Below, one piece after another: positions 8,508 through 20,073 of a DNA stretch of 64,000 nucleotides. A program made the position numbers and the translations under genes. The first letter of the stretch is position 1. Every line of letters starts with the position of its first letter. The stretch comes from Agromyces terreus. Its GTDB lineage: Bacteria; Actinomycetota; Actinomycetes; Actinomycetales; Microbacteriaceae. The notes under the pieces are model-generated. The model was not told the origin of the DNA. It ran no database searches and worked only from the letters and a program-made list of their open reading frames with translations. Where the stretch lies: contig NZ_WBIS01000001.1 of the NCBI RefSeq assembly GCF_009749465.1, positions 496,001 through 560,000 on the forward strand, given 5' to 3'.

Positions 8508-8696
8508 TTAGTCGGTCAGCTCGCCGTCGCTCGCCTCTTCGGCCACCGTGCCGATCGCGATGGCGAGGGTCGCGGCCCATGAGACCCACATGAGCACGAG
8601 CCGCCAGTCGCGGGGGCCCGACGCGGTGGCACGCACCACGCCCACCCCGCTGAGGATCGCTCCGAGGACGGCTCCGCTGAACAGGTACTTGCGCAT
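8508..8696 (-). CDS. Small membrane protein, 62 residues
   Basis: Two hydrophobic stretches (residues 5-22 and 33-52) joined by a short polar loop (ATASGPRDWR), ending in an acidic tail EEASDGELTD. No family recognised. The start is supported by a -10 TAGCGT exactly 6 bases upstream of ATG 8696. It is transcribed away from the divergent trehalose gene otsA-otsB. Confidence 0.55.
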   Translation of the reverse strand: MRKYLFSGAVLGAILSGVGVVRATASGPRDWRLVLMWVSWAATLAIAIGTVAEEASDGELTD

Positions 8697-8702
8697 GCCG
8701 CA

Positions 8703-8708
8703 ACGCTA
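8703..8708 (-). promoter_or_regulatory. -10 box, leaderless promoter of the small membrane protein gene
   Basis: Minus-strand TAGCGT, then 6 bases, then ATG 8696. This is the same -10-to-start spacing as many other genes in the window. Confidence 0.5.
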
Positions 8709-8808
8709 CCGTCCGGAAGCGGTCGCGTGCGAGACATCCGCCGCCCCTTGACAACGGATGCCCCGTGCGGCGAGCACGCCACGGCCCGCGGTGTCCGCCG
8801 CGCCGCGG

Positions 8809-8814
8809 TAGCCT
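8809..8814 (+). promoter_or_regulatory. -10 box upstream of otsA-otsB
   Basis: TAGCCT is followed by a leader of roughly 25 bases containing a GAGGAGGG ribosome-binding site (8827-8834) before ATG 8846. No clear -35 box is visible. Confidence 0.4.
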
Positions 8815-8845
8815 GATTCCGAACGCGAGGAGGGACTCCGACCGC

Positions 8846-11107
8846 ATGAACCCCGTTCACACCGACGCCGACGACCTGTACGTCGATCACGCCTACGACA
8901 TGATCGTCGTGTCGAACCGCCTGCCCGTCGATTACGAGGAGCAGCCCGACGGCAGCACCGGATGGCGCAGTTCCCCCGGCGGCCTCGTCACCGCGCTCGA
9001 ACCCGTGATGAAGGCGGCCGACGGTGCGTGGATCGGCTGGGCGGGCGTCGCCGACCGCGAGTTCGACCCGTTCGAGCACGACGGCATCTCGATCATCCCC
9101 GTGCCGCTCAGCGCCTCCGAGCTCGAGGAGTACTACGAGGGCTTCTCCAACGACACCCTCTGGCCCCTCTACCACGACGTGATCGCGCCGCCGTCCTTCC
9201 ACCGCGAGTGGTGGGACGCCTACGTGCGCGTGAACCGCCGGTTCGCCGAGGCGGCCGCGCGGGCGGCGTCCGACGGCGCGGTCGTGTGGGTGCAGGACTA
9301 CCAGTTGCAGCTCGTGCCGAAGATGCTGCGCGAGGTGCGGCCCGATCTCGTCATCGGCTTCTTCAACCACATTCCGTTCCCGGCATACGGCATCTACTCG
9401 CAGCTGCCCTGGCGTCGGCAGGTCATCGACGGGCTCCTCGGCGCCGATGTCATCGGCTTCCAGCGGGTCGCCGACGCCGGCAACTTCTCGCGCGCCGTCC
9501 GCCGCCTGTTCGGCTACCGCACCCACGGCACCGTCATCGACGTGCCGAAGGAGGACGCCGCGTCCGACGACCCCGAGGTGCGCCGCGTGGTCGCCCGCGC
9601 GTTCCCCATCTCGATCGACGCCGAGGGGTTCGAGCAGATGGCGAGGCGGCCCGAGGTGCAGGCGAGGGCGGCCGAGATCCGCGAGAGCCTCGGCAACCCC
9701 GAGACGATCATGCTCGGCGTCGACCGGCTCGACTACACCAAGGGCATCCGCCACCGCATGAAGGCGTTCGGCGAGCTCCTGCGCGACGACCGGCTGAAGG
9801 TCGAGGACGTCACCCTCGTGCAGGTCGCGAGCCCGTCGCGCGAGCGCGTCGAGACGTACCGGCAGCTGCGTGACGAGATCGAGCTCACCGTGGGCCGCCT
9901 GAACGGCGACCACGCGACGCTCGGGCACCAGGCCATCGCGTACCTCCACCACGGCTACCCCCGCGACGAGATGGTCGCGCTCTACCTCGCGGCCGACGTG
10001 ATGCTCGTCACCGCGCTCCGCGACGGCATGAACCTCGTCGCGAAGGAGTACGTCGCGTGCCGGTTCGACGGCGACGGCGTGCTCGTGCTGAGCGAGTTCG
10101 CCGGGGCGTCCGACGAGCTGCGGCAGGCGGTCCTCGTCAACCCGCACGATATCGAGGGGCTGAAGGACGCCATCGTCGAGGCGGTGCGGATGCCGCGGCG
10201 CGAACGCGCCCGTCGCATGCGGGCGCTGCGGCGCCGGGTCATCGACAACGACGTGGCGAAGTGGTCGGCGGACTTCCTCGAGACCCTCACCGGGGCCGGG
10301 ATCATCCAGGCCGGCATCACCGAGCCGCTGCAGCGGGCGATCGAGGAGCTCGCCTCGACCGAGCGGCTGCTCGTCGCCCTCGACTTCGACGGAACGCTCG
10401 CGCCGCTCGTCGACCGGCCCGACGAGGCCAGGGCGACCGACCGCGCGAACGCGGCGATGGCGCGCCTGCTCGCGTCGCCCGACACGCGCGTCGCCCTGGT
10501 GTCGGGCCGAGCGCTCGAGAGCCTCGGCGCGGTCGCCGACCCGGGCGAGGGCATGCTGCTCAGCGGTTCGCACGGCGTCGAGCTGAAGCTCGACACGGGC
10601 GCCATCACCATCGACCTCCGCGACGCCGAGCAGTTGAAGCTCGCGCAGCTGACCCGGGTCCTCGACGAGGTGGCCGCCGCGCACGAGGGCGTCGGCGTCG
10701 AACGCAAGCCCGCCGGGCTCGCCCTGCACACCCGAGGGCTCACCTCGAGCGCCGCGGCCGCCGCGCAGCTCGCCGCCCGCGAGCGGGTCGGCGCCGAGCT
10801 CGGCGGCATCACCATGCGCACCGGCAAGTCGGTGCTCGAGTTCTCGGTGCGCTCCACGAACAAGGGCGAGTCGTTCACGAGGCTCCGCCAGCACGCGGGC
10901 GCGACCGCGGCGATCTACCTCGGTGACGACGTGACCGATGAGGACGCGTTCGCCGCGCTCGAATCCGGCGATCTCGGCGTCAAGGTCGGCCAGGGCAAGT
11001 CGATCGCAGCGTACCGGGTGCGCAACCCCGACGACGTCGCCGACCTGCTCGAGCGTCTGGCGACGGCACGGGAGGCGGCGACCGACGGCGCCTCCCGCTG
11101 GCAATAG
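8846..11107 (+). CDS. otsA-otsB: Trehalose-6-phosphate synthase/phosphatase fusion
   Basis: 753-residue bifunctional enzyme. Residues about 15-490 are a glycosyltransferase family 20 synthase (IVVSNRLPV start, [47 protein letters not shown]) joining UDP-glucose and glucose-6-phosphate. Residues about 505-745 are a HAD-type phosphatase with nucleophile motif DFDGT (513-517), VSGR, and a late [10 protein letters not shown] metal site, releasing free trehalose. Both halves keep their active-site motifs, so the protein should carry out both steps. ATG 8846 sits 12 bases after GAGGAGGG. In E. coli the two activities are separate genes; fusions are known elsewhere. Trehalose is a stress protectant in actinobacteria. 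The stop codon TAG is the start of the ilvD -10 box. Confidence 0.93.
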   Translation: MNPVHTDADDLYVDHAYDMIVVSNRLPVDYEEQPDGSTGWRSSPGGLVTALEPVMKAADGAWIGWAGVADREFDPFEHDGISIIPVPLSASELEEYYEGFSNDTLWPLYHDVIAPPSFHREWWDAYVRVNRRFAEAAARAASDGAVVWVQDYQLQLVPKMLREVRPDLVIGFFNHIPFPAYGIYSQLPWRRQVIDGLLGADVIGFQRVADAGNFSRAVRRLFGYRTHGTVIDVPKEDAASDDPEVRRVVARAFPISIDAEGFEQMARRPEVQARAAEIRESLGNPETIMLGVDRLDYTKGIRHRMKAFGELLRDDRLKVEDVTLVQVASPSRERVETYRQLRDEIELTVGRLNGDHATLGHQAIAYLHHGYPRDEMVALYLAADVMLVTALRDGMNLVAKEYVACRFDGDGVLVLSEFAGASDELRQAVLVNPHDIEGLKDAIVEAVRMPRRERARRMRALRRRVIDNDVAKWSADFLETLTGAGIIQAGITEPLQRAIEELASTERLLVALDFDGTLAPLVDRPDEARATDRANAAMARLLASPDTRVALVSGRALESLGAVADPGEGMLLSGSHGVELKLDTGAITIDLRDAEQLKLAQLTRVLDEVAAAHEGVGVERKPAGLALHTRGLTSSAAAAAQLAARERVGAELGGITMRTGKSVLEFSVRSTNKGESFTRLRQHAGATAAIYLGDDVTDEDAFAALESGDLGVKVGQGKSIAAYRVRNPDDVADLLERLATAREAATDGASRWQ

Positions 11108-11110
11108 ACT
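11105..11110 (+). promoter_or_regulatory. -10 box, leaderless promoter of ilvD, overlapping the otsA-otsB stop
   Basis: TAGACT starts with the TAG stop codon of the upstream gene and is 7 bases from ATG 11118, so ilvD mRNA should begin at its start codon. There is no Shine-Dalgarno sequence before this ATG. Confidence 0.55.
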
Positions 11111-11117
11111 CGAACCC

Positions 11118-12812
11118 ATGTCGGAGTTCGATCCAAAACCGCGTAGTCGCACCGTCACCGATGGCATCGAGGCCATGACCAGCAGGGGCATGCTCCGTGC
11201 GGTCGGCATGGGTGATGCCGATTGGGACAAGCCCCAGATCGGCATAGCCAGCTCGTGGAACGAGATCACGCCGTGCAACCTCTCGCTCGCCCGCCTCGCG
11301 CAGGCCGCGAAGGAGGGCGTGCACGGCGGCGGCGGGTACCCGCTGCAGTTCGGCACGGTGTCCGTCTCCGACGGCATCTCGATGGGGCATGAGGGCATGC
11401 ACTTCTCGCTCGTGTCGCGCGAGGTCATCGCCGACTCCGTCGAGGTCGTCATGCAGGCCGAGCGCCTCGACGGCTCGGTCCTCCTCGCCGGATGCGACAA
11501 GTCGATCCCCGGCATGCTCATGGCCGCGGCCCGTCTCGACCTGTCCTCGGTCTTCCTCTACGCGGGCTCGATCGCGCCCGGGTGGGTCCGTCTCTCCGAC
11601 GGCACCGAGAAGGACATCACGATCATCGACTCGTTCGAGGCGGTCGGCGCCGTGAAGGCCGGCACCATGAGCGCCGAAGACGCCCACCGCATCGAGTGCG
11701 CGTTCGCACCCGGCGAGGGTGCCTGCGGCGGCATGTACACCGCCAACACCATGGCCTCGGTGGCCGAGGCGCTCGGGCTCTCGCTGCCGGGCTCCGCATC
11801 GCCCGCCTCCGCCGACCGCCGTCGCGACTACTACGCGCACCGCTCCGGCGAGGCCGTCGTCAACCTCCTGAAGCACGGCATCACCGCGCGTCAGATCCTC
11901 ACGAAGAAGGCGTTCGAGAACGCCATCGCCGTCGGCATGGCCCTCGGCGGTTCGACGAACATCGTGCTGCACCTGCTGGCCATCGCCCGCGAGGCCGAGG
12001 TCGACCTCACGCTCGACGACTTCAACCGCATCGGCGCGAAGGTGCCGCACATCGGCGACCTCAAGCCGTTCGGCAAGTACGTCATGAACGACGTCGACCG
12101 CCGCGGCGGCGTGCCGGTGCTCATGAAGGCGCTGCTCGACGCGGGCCTCCTGCACGGCGACGTGCTGACGGTCACGGGCAAGACGATGGCCGAGAACCTC
12201 GAGGAGCTGAACCTCCCGCCCCTCGACGGCGAGGTGCTGCGCACGCTCGACAACCCGATCCACGAGACGGGCGGCCTCACGATCCTGCACGGGTCGCTCG
12301 CCCCCGAGGGCGCGGTCGTGAAGACGGCCGGCTTCGACGCCGCGACCTTCGAGGGCCCCGCCCGCGTGTTCGAGCGCGAGCGCGCCGCCATGGACGCGCT
12401 GACCGCCGGCGAGATCGTGGCCGGCGACGTCGTCGTCATCCGCTACGAGGGGCCCAAGGGCGGCCCCGGCATGCGCGAGATGCTCGCGATCACGGCGGCC
12501 ATCAAGGGCGCCGGCCTCGGAAAAGATGTACTACTCTTGACGGACGGTCGATTCTCAGGCGGCACAACCGGACTGTGCATCGGCCATCTGGCACCCGAAG
12601 CGGTGGACGCAGGTCCCATCGCCTTCGTGCGCGATGGTGATCTGATACGGGTCGATATCGCAGCTCGTTCCATCGACCTACTGGTCGATGACGCCGAGCT
12701 GGCTGCCCGCCGTGACGGCTGGGCTCCGCTTCCCCCGCGCTACACCCGAGGCGTTCTCGCGAAGTACTCCAAGCTCGTGCGCTCGGCCGCCGAAGGCGCC
12801 ACGACGGGCTGA
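11118..12812 (+). CDS. ilvD: Dihydroxy-acid dehydratase
   Basis: 564-residue iron-sulfur dehydratase, the third common step of valine and isoleucine synthesis. Family landmarks: [12 protein letters not shown] near residue 40, the cluster-ligand motif [17 protein letters not shown] near 125, [20 protein letters not shown] near 200, and [14 protein letters not shown] near 278. Length matches the family. ATG 11118 lies 7 bases past a -10 box with no ribosome-binding site, which points to leaderless translation. The last 70 or so codons (from about 12520) use clearly less G/C-biased codons than the rest. ilvB starts 47 bases downstream, so ilvD-ilvB-ilvN likely form one transcript. Confidence 0.96.
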   Translation: MSEFDPKPRSRTVTDGIEAMTSRGMLRAVGMGDADWDKPQIGIASSWNEITPCNLSLARLAQAAKEGVHGGGGYPLQFGTVSVSDGISMGHEGMHFSLVSREVIADSVEVVMQAERLDGSVLLAGCDKSIPGMLMAAARLDLSSVFLYAGSIAPGWVRLSDGTEKDITIIDSFEAVGAVKAGTMSAEDAHRIECAFAPGEGACGGMYTANTMASVAEALGLSLPGSASPASADRRRDYYAHRSGEAVVNLLKHGITARQILTKKAFENAIAVGMALGGSTNIVLHLLAIAREAEVDLTLDDFNRIGAKVPHIGDLKPFGKYVMNDVDRRGGVPVLMKALLDAGLLHGDVLTVTGKTMAENLEELNLPPLDGEVLRTLDNPIHETGGLTILHGSLAPEGAVVKTAGFDAATFEGPARVFERERAAMDALTAGEIVAGDVVVIRYEGPKGGPGMREMLAITAAIKGAGLGKDVLLLTDGRFSGGTTGLCIGHLAPEAVDAGPIAFVRDGDLIRVDIAARSIDLLVDDAELAARRDGWAPLPPRYTRGVLAKYSKLVRSAAEGATTG

Positions 12813-12859
12813 ATGCTGCGCGACTCTCCGCACACATCGCTCATCAGAACAGGAACCGA

Positions 12860-14662
12860 ATGACCACGGAATCCAGTCCCGTGCCATCGCCCGCCCTCGT
12901 GCCGTCGCACGCCCCGGCCGAGATCACCGGAGCCGAGGCGGTCGTCCGCACGCTCGAGATGCTCGGCATCACCGACGTCTTCGGCCTTCCCGGCGGCGCG
13001 ATCCTCCCCGTCTACGACCCGCTGCTCGACAGCAAGAAGCTGCGCCACATCCTCGTGCGCCACGAGCAGGGCGCCGGCCACGCGGCCCAGGGGTACGCCT
13101 CCTCGACCGGCAAACTCGGCGTCTGCATCGCGACATCCGGTCCCGGTGCGACGAACCTCGTCACCGCCATCGCCGACGCCCACATGGACTCGGTGCCGCT
13201 GCTCGCCATCACCGGCCAGGTGTTCTCGAACCTCATGGGCACCGATGCGTTCCAGGAGGCCGACATCGTCGGCATCACCATGCCGATCACGAAGCACTCC
13301 TTCCTCGTGAAGAGCGCCGAGGACATCCCGGCGACCATCGCCGCGGCGGTGCACATCGCCACGACCGGGCGCCCCGGGCCGGTGCTCGTCGACATCACGA
13401 AAGACGCCCAGCAGGCGTCGTTCGCGTTCTCGTGGCCGCCGAAGATCGACCTCCCGGGGTACCGCCCGATCACGAAGGCGCACGGCAAGCAGGTCACGGC
13501 GGCGGCGCAGATGCTCGCCGAGGCGAAGCGTCCCGTGCTGTACGTCGGCGGCGGCATCATCCGCTCGAAGGCTTCGGCAGAGCTGCTCGAGCTCGCGGAG
13601 ACCACCGGCGTGCCGGTGGTCACCACCCTCATGGCCCGCGGCGCGTTCCCCGACTCGCATCAGCAGCACCTCGGCATGCCCGGCATGCACGGCACCGTCC
13701 CCGCGGTGCTCGCCCTCCAGGAGGCCGACCTGCTCGTCGCCCTCGGCGCCCGATTCGACGACCGCGTGACGGGCAAGTCCGAGCTCTTCGCGCCGAACGC
13801 GAAGGTCGTGCACGTCGACATCGACCCCGCCGAGATCTCCAAGATCCGGGTGGCCGACGTCCCCATCGTGGGCGACCTGAAGGACGTGCTCGTCGATCTG
13901 CACGCCGCCTACCGCGAGCAGACCGCCGACGGCCGGCCCGACCTGTCCGAGTGGTGGGCCACGCTCGACGGTCTGCGCGCCGAGTTCCCGCTCGGCTTCA
14001 CCGAGCCGACCGACGGCCTGCTCTCGCCGCAGTACGTGATCCAGCGCATCGGCGAGCTCACCGGGCCCGAAGGCGTCTACGCGGCCGGCGTCGGCCAGCA
14101 CCAGATGTGGGCCGCGCAGTTCATCAAGTACGAGCGGCCGAACTCCTGGCTCAACTCCGGCGGCGCCGGAACCATGGGCTACGCGGTCCCGGCCGCGATG
14201 GGGGCCAAGGTCGCCGAACCGAACCGCCACGTGTGGGCGATCGACGGCGACGGCTGCTTCCAGATGACGAACCAGGAGCTCGCGACCTGCACGTTGAACG
14301 ACATCCCGATCAAGGTCGCCGTCATCAACAACTCGTCGCTCGGCATGGTGCGGCAGTGGCAGACGCTCTTCTACGACGGCCGCTACTCGAACACCGACCT
14401 GAACACGGGTCACGGCAGCGTGCGCGTCCCCGACTTCGTGAAGCTCGCCGACGCGTACGGCGCGCTCGGCATCCGCGTCACGAGAGAAGACGAGGTCGAC
14501 GCGGCCATCAAGCTCGCGCTCGAGACCAACGACCGTCCCGTCGTGATCGACTTCGTCGTCTCGGCAGATGCCATGGTGTGGCCGATGGTGCCGCAGGGCG
14601 TCTCGAACAGCTACGTCCAGTACGCCCGCGACCACTCGCCGGCCTTCAGCGAGGAGGACTGA
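12860..14662 (+). CDS. ilvB: Acetolactate synthase large subunit
   Basis: 600-residue thiamine-diphosphate enzyme making acetolactate or acetohydroxybutyrate from pyruvate. N-terminal domain has [15 protein letters not shown] near residue 53 with [13 protein letters not shown] (catalytic Glu of the cofactor site); the C-terminal domain has the diphosphate-binding [12 protein letters not shown] ending with VINN near residue 490. The first 20 residues are a Pro/Ser/Ala-rich extension outside the catalytic fold. It precedes ilvN by 2 bases. Confidence 0.96.
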   Translation: MTTESSPVPSPALVPSHAPAEITGAEAVVRTLEMLGITDVFGLPGGAILPVYDPLLDSKKLRHILVRHEQGAGHAAQGYASSTGKLGVCIATSGPGATNLVTAIADAHMDSVPLLAITGQVFSNLMGTDAFQEADIVGITMPITKHSFLVKSAEDIPATIAAAVHIATTGRPGPVLVDITKDAQQASFAFSWPPKIDLPGYRPITKAHGKQVTAAAQMLAEAKRPVLYVGGGIIRSKASAELLELAETTGVPVVTTLMARGAFPDSHQQHLGMPGMHGTVPAVLALQEADLLVALGARFDDRVTGKSELFAPNAKVVHVDIDPAEISKIRVADVPIVGDLKDVLVDLHAAYREQTADGRPDLSEWWATLDGLRAEFPLGFTEPTDGLLSPQYVIQRIGELTGPEGVYAAGVGQHQMWAAQFIKYERPNSWLNSGGAGTMGYAVPAAMGAKVAEPNRHVWAIDGDGCFQMTNQELATCTLNDIPIKVAVINNSSLGMVRQWQTLFYDGRYSNTDLNTGHGSVRVPDFVKLADAYGALGIRVTREDEVDAAIKLALETNDRPVVIDFVVSADAMVWPMVPQGVSNSYVQYARDHSPAFSEED

Positions 14663-14664
14663 CC

Positions 14665-16390
<1,726 letters not shown>

Positions 16391-16400
16391 CCCACCCGCT

Positions 16401-16436
16401 GAACGGCGGGGTCGACTTCGGTCGGCCCCGCCGTTC
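16401..16436 (+). terminator. Terminator of ilvC with TTCG tetraloop
   Basis: A 16-base stem (16401-16416 with 16421-16436, one G-U pair) is closed by the stable C(TTCG)G tetraloop. It is the strongest hairpin after the ilv genes, although no T-run follows. Confidence 0.75.
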
Positions 16437-16470
16437 GCGTCGGTGCGCGGCCGGGGCGCCGGCGAACGGG

Positions 16471-16476
16471 TAGCGT
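16471..16476 (+). promoter_or_regulatory. -10 box, leaderless promoter of cutC
   Basis: TAGCGT, exactly 6 bases, then GTG 16483. Confidence 0.5.
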
Positions 16477-16482
16477 GTCGGG

Positions 16483-17247
16483 GTGAGCCGAAACCTCCCC
16501 GTCGAAATCGCCGTCCAGGATGCCGCGGGCACGCGCGTCGCCCTCGAGCACGGCGCCGCCCGCATCGAACTCTGCCAGGCCCTCGGCCTCGGCGGCCTCA
16601 CGCCGTCGATCGGGCTCGTCGAGTCCGCCGTCGCGGCGGCCGCCGAGGCGGGCGCCTCGGCCTTCGTGCACGTGCTCGTGCGTCCGCGCGGCGGCGGTTT
16701 CGTGTACGACGCCGACGAACTCGACACGATCGCGCGCGACATCCGCTCGGCCGCAGCCGCGGGCGCCGACGGCGTCGTGGTCGGCGCGCTCACCGACGCC
16801 GGCCGACTCGACCTCGACGCGGTGCGCCGATTCGTCGATGCCGCGGGCGACGCCGATGTGACGGTGCACCGCGCCGTCGACGCGTCCATCGATCCTCGGG
16901 GCGCCGTGGCGGCGCTCGCGGGTCTCGGCGTGCGGCGCGTGCTCACCTCTGGCGGTGCCGCCGACTGCCGCGGCGGACTCGTGGCGCTCGAGGCCATGGC
17001 GGCGGCATCCGGCCCGCTCGAGATCATGGCCGGAGGCGGCGTGAAGATCGACGACATCCCCGCGCTCGCGGCGGCCGGCGTCGACGCGGTGCATCTCTCG
17101 GCGCGCGGGCGCGCACTGCGCGGCGGCGCGAGCGGCCCCGGAGGCGGCGTCGACGGATTCGACGAGACCGATGCCGCGCTCGTCGTCGCGGCCGTCCGTG
17201 CGGCGGGCGCCGCGATCAGCGGAGCCGGTTCGGCCGCGCGCGCGTGA
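16483..17247 (+). CDS. cutC: CutC-family protein (copper homeostasis protein CutC)
   Basis: 254-residue TIM-barrel protein. Motifs of the family are clear: IELCQALGLGGLTPS near residue 28, VHVLVRPRGGGFVY near 60, VTVHRAVD near 125, RVLTSGGAADC near 148 and IMAGGGVK near 176. CutC was named for copper tolerance in E. coli, but its biochemical role is unsettled. The GTG start is set by the -10 box 6 bases upstream. It lies after the ilvC terminator and is unrelated to the ilv genes. Confidence 0.9.
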   Translation: MSRNLPVEIAVQDAAGTRVALEHGAARIELCQALGLGGLTPSIGLVESAVAAAAEAGASAFVHVLVRPRGGGFVYDADELDTIARDIRSAAAAGADGVVVGALTDAGRLDLDAVRRFVDAAGDADVTVHRAVDASIDPRGAVAALAGLGVRRVLTSGGAADCRGGLVALEAMAAASGPLEIMAGGGVKIDDIPALAAAGVDAVHLSARGRALRGGASGPGGGVDGFDETDAALVVAAVRAAGAAISGAGSAARA

Positions 17248-17312
17248 GCCCGGCGGCCGCGCGTCCGGGGGAGACGTGTGGAGGTCGGCGCCGGCGACGG
17301 GTCCTCGCTGGC

Positions 17313-17318
17313 TAGGCT
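17313..17318 (+). promoter_or_regulatory. -10 box, leaderless promoter
   Basis: TAGGCT, 6 bases, then ATG 17325 of the first membrane protein of a two-gene pair. Confidence 0.5.
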
Positions 17319-17324
17319 GGAGGC

Positions 17325-17843
17325 ATGCGAGCAGACTCCGACGACGACGCCCTGCGCTGGGAGGGCGACGACGATCCGACGCTCGCGCCCGGGTGGAAGG
17401 CGGTCGGTGCGCCGGCCGCCGCCGAACCCGCGACGAGCGAACCGACCGTCGGGGCCGACGACGCATCGGCCCGCGCGGTCGCCGACGACCCGGCCGGCGC
17501 CGACGGCCCGGCAGACGCCGTCGACGAGACGGCAGCGGGCGACGGGGCGTCGGCCCCCGCGCAGACCAGCTCGGTCGAACTCGTCGTCCTCGGCGTGCTC
17601 GCGGGCGTCTACCTGCTCTACACGATCGGCTGGCTCATCACGGCGCTGCGCACCTCGGCGCCCGGCATCAGCATCGTGAGCGACGCCATGTACTCGCTCG
17701 GACTCTGGCTCGCGGTCCTCGCGGCACCGTGCTGGTTCGCGCTCGCGCTCCGCGCGCGCACGCACCGGGTCCGTCTCGTGTGGCTCATCGCGGGCGCCGT
17801 CGTGCTCGTTCCGCTGCCGTTCGTGCTGGGGGCGATCTCATGA
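17325..17843 (+). CDS. Membrane protein with acidic Ala-rich N-terminal region
   Basis: 172 residues. Residues 1-83 are acidic, Ala/Asp/Pro-rich and probably disordered in the cytoplasm; residues 84-172 hold three hydrophobic segments (VVLGVLAGVYLLYTIGWLI, YSLGLWLAVLAAPCWFALAL, LVWLIAGAVVLVPLPFVLGAI). No catalytic motif and no family recognised. It overlaps the next gene by 4 bases (ATGA), so the two small membrane proteins are probably made together. Confidence 0.65.
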   Translation: MRADSDDDALRWEGDDDPTLAPGWKAVGAPAAAEPATSEPTVGADDASARAVADDPAGADGPADAVDETAAGDGASAPAQTSSVELVVLGVLAGVYLLYTIGWLITALRTSAPGISIVSDAMYSLGLWLAVLAAPCWFALALRARTHRVRLVWLIAGAVVLVPLPFVLGAIS

Positions 17844-18229
17844 GCGCGGCATCCGTCTCGCCCGGCCAGGAGCCGGGCCCCGCGGCATCCGGCGCACTCG
17901 ACGGAGCGCGACGGCCGTCGCTGCCGACCTGGCTCGACGCGACCCTCGCCGTGCTCTTCGGGCTCTTCTACGCCTACGACGTGTGGGAGGTGGTCGAGAG
18001 CATCGTGCAGCTCCTCGGTCTCGGCCTCTCGTTCAGCGCGGGCGGCTGGGTCGTCATGATCGCAGCCCTCCTCGCCCCGCTCGCGTGCTTCGCGGCGGCG
18101 TTCGCGCTCGGGCGCCGAACGGGCGTGCTCGGCCGCATCGCGCTGTACTTCGCCGGGCTCTGCGTCTCGGCGGTGCTGTTCCTCAGCCTCTCGGTGCTCG
18201 TCGGGCAGATCGGCGGCGTCGTCGTCTGA
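17840..18229 (+). CDS. Small four-segment membrane protein
   Basis: 129 residues: a polar N-terminus of about 30 residues, then hydrophobic segments around residues 33-47, 54-79, 80-94 and 102-127. Not recognised. ATG 17840 is inside the stop region of the preceding membrane protein gene (ATGA), indicating translational coupling and perhaps a shared complex. Confidence 0.6.
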   Translation: MSAASVSPGQEPGPAASGALDGARRPSLPTWLDATLAVLFGLFYAYDVWEVVESIVQLLGLGLSFSAGGWVVMIAALLAPLACFAAAFALGRRTGVLGRIALYFAGLCVSAVLFLSLSVLVGQIGGVVV

Positions 18230-18315
18230 GGCGCTCCGACCGGGCGCGGTGCGCCGCGAACGGGTCGCGGGCCGTCGCGCGCCGTCACACGAACGGAGTC
18301 GCCCCGCGGCTGAAG

Positions 18316-18321
18316 TAGGCT
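18316..18321 (+). promoter_or_regulatory. -10 box upstream of serA
   Basis: TAGGCT followed by about 80 bases of leader before GTG 18407. The leader contains a CA-rich stretch and no obvious riboswitch. Confidence 0.4.
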
Positions 18322-18406
18322 GGGCGGGTTGCGCCCCGACGGCGTGTGGCGCATCCCACCCACACACAGCAGCGCCCTGTGCGCGCAAGACCCGAAGGAA
18401 CCGTTC

Positions 18407-19996
18407 GTGTCAAAGCCGGTCGTGCTGATCGCAGAAGAACTCTCGCCCGCCACCGTCGACGCCCTCGGGCCCGACTTCGACGTCCGCAACGTCGACGGCA
18501 CCGATCGTGCAGCGCTGCTGTCCGCCCTCTCCGATGCCGAGGCGATCCTCATCCGGTCGGCGACCCAGGTCGACGCCGAGGCGATCGCCGCGGCGCCGAA
18601 GCTCCGGGTCGTGGCGCGCGCGGGCGTCGGCCTCGACAACGTCGACGTGAAGGCCGCGACGACCGCGGGCGTCATGGTCGTGAACGCGCCGACGTCGAAC
18701 ATCATCTCGGCGGCCGAGCTCACGATCGGCCACATCCTGAGCCTCGCCCGCCACATCCCCGCGGGGCACAGCTCGCTCGCCGCCGGGCAGTGGAAGCGTT
18801 CGGCCTACACGGGCACCGAGCTCTACGAGAAGACCGTGGGCATCATCGGCCTCGGCCGCATCGGCGCGCTCATCACGGCTCGCCTGCAGGCGTTCGGCAT
18901 GAACGTGATCGCCTACGACCCCTACATCACGGCGGCGCGCGCGCAGCAGCTCGGCGTGCACAACGTCACGCTCGACGAACTGCTCGAGCGCAGCGACTTC
19001 GTCACGATCCACATGCCGCGCACGCCCGAGACGCTCGGCATGATCGGAACCGAGCAGCTTGCGAAGATGAAGAAGACCGCCTACGTCGTGAACGTCGCGC
19101 GCGGCGGGCTCATCGACGAGGAGGCGCTGCACGACGCGCTCGCGAACGGCGTCATCGCCGGTGCCGCGCTCGACGTGTTCGTGCAGGAGCCGCCGAAGGA
19201 GTCGCCGCTGCTCGGCCTGCCGAACATCATCGTCACGCCGCACCTCGGCGCCTCGACCGACGACGCTCAAGAGAAGGCGGGCGTCTCGGTCGCGAAGTCG
19301 GTGCGCCTGGCCCTCGCGGGCGAGCTCGTGCCCGACGCGGTGAACGTCGCGGGCGGCGTCATCGACCAATACGTGCGTCCGGGCATCCCGCTCGTCGAGA
19401 AGCTCGGCCAGCTCTTCTCGGGCCTCGCCAACGGCCCGCTGACGAGCCTCGACGTCGAGGTCAGGGGCGAGCTCGTCGACTACGACGTGAGCGTCCTGAA
19501 GCTCGCGGCGCTGAAGGGCGTCTTCACGAACGTCGTCAGCGAGACCGTGTCGTACGTGAACGCGCCGCTCCTCGCCGAGCAGCGCGGCATCGCGGTGCGG
19601 CTCATCACCGAGGCCGACAGCCCCGAGTTCCGCAACGTGATCACCCTCCGCGGCGCCCTCGCCGACGGCACGCAGGTGTCGGTCGCGGGCACGCTCACGG
19701 GCACGAAGCAGATCGAGAAGCTCGTCGGCATCAACGGCTACGAGCTCGAGGTGCCCATCGCCACGACGCACATCGTCATGGAGTACGTCGACCGCCCCGG
19801 CATCGTGGCCGTGTACGGCCAGGAGTTCGGCGAGGCCGGCATCAACATCGCGGGCATGCAGATCGCCCGTCGCGAGGCCGGCGGCTCGGCGCTCAGCGTC
19901 CTCACGGTCGACTCGCCGGTGCCCACCGAGGTGCTCGACCGGGTGCGCGAGGCGATCGATGCGCAGATCTTCGTCGAGGTCGACATCACCGAGTAG
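18407..19996 (+). CDS. serA: D-3-phosphoglycerate dehydrogenase
   Basis: 529-residue first enzyme of serine synthesis. N-terminal substrate domain, then the NAD-binding GIIGLGRIG near residue 145, the catalytic Arg in NVARGGLID near 232, Glu near 261, and His in VTPHLGAST near 280. Residues about 310-450 form the allosteric-substrate-binding domain of the long (mycobacterial) form and residues about 455-529 an ACT domain (HIVMEYVDRPGIVAVYG) that binds serine. GTG 18407 follows a GAAGGAA ribosome-binding site 7 bases away and gives the family length; in-frame codons further upstream have no similarity. Confidence 0.95.
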   Translation: MSKPVVLIAEELSPATVDALGPDFDVRNVDGTDRAALLSALSDAEAILIRSATQVDAEAIAAAPKLRVVARAGVGLDNVDVKAATTAGVMVVNAPTSNIISAAELTIGHILSLARHIPAGHSSLAAGQWKRSAYTGTELYEKTVGIIGLGRIGALITARLQAFGMNVIAYDPYITAARAQQLGVHNVTLDELLERSDFVTIHMPRTPETLGMIGTEQLAKMKKTAYVVNVARGGLIDEEALHDALANGVIAGAALDVFVQEPPKESPLLGLPNIIVTPHLGASTDDAQEKAGVSVAKSVRLALAGELVPDAVNVAGGVIDQYVRPGIPLVEKLGQLFSGLANGPLTSLDVEVRGELVDYDVSVLKLAALKGVFTNVVSETVSYVNAPLLAEQRGIAVRLITEADSPEFRNVITLRGALADGTQVSVAGTLTGTKQIEKLVGINGYELEVPIATTHIVMEYVDRPGIVAVYGQEFGEAGINIAGMQIARREAGGSALSVLTVDSPVPTEVLDRVREAIDAQIFVEVDITE

Positions 19997-20010
19997 CGCT
20001 CCACGACCGC

Positions 20011-20051
20011 GGATGCCGCGACCCGCCGCTCTTCGGCCGGTCGCGGCATCC
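20011..20051. terminator. Bidirectional GGATGCC hairpin between serA and the tetR gene
   Basis: Perfect 13-base stem (20011-20023 with 20039-20051) and a 15-base loop, between two convergent stops (19996 and 20074). Confidence 0.7.
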
Positions 20052-20073
20052 GTCGTCTCGGGCGGTCTTCGGC

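Noticed and set aside
8516-11521. A 1001-residue minus-strand open frame opposite otsA-otsB
   Set aside because: The plus-strand frame has all motifs of both trehalose enzymes; the antisense frame is a low-complexity codon-bias artefact.
12813-12859. Attenuator upstream of ilvB
   Set aside because: Only 47 bases separate it from ilvD, with no Leu/Val/Ile-rich ORF and no stable hairpin.
17325-17843. DNA polymerase III gamma/tau annotation for the first small membrane protein
   Set aside because: The likeness would rest only on the Ala/Pro/Asp-rich N-terminus; there is no AAA+ domain and the protein has three membrane segments.
18322-18406. Leader peptide or riboswitch upstream of serA
   Set aside because: The CA-rich leader can be read in frame but has no cluster of regulatory codons and no stem that I could match to a known family.
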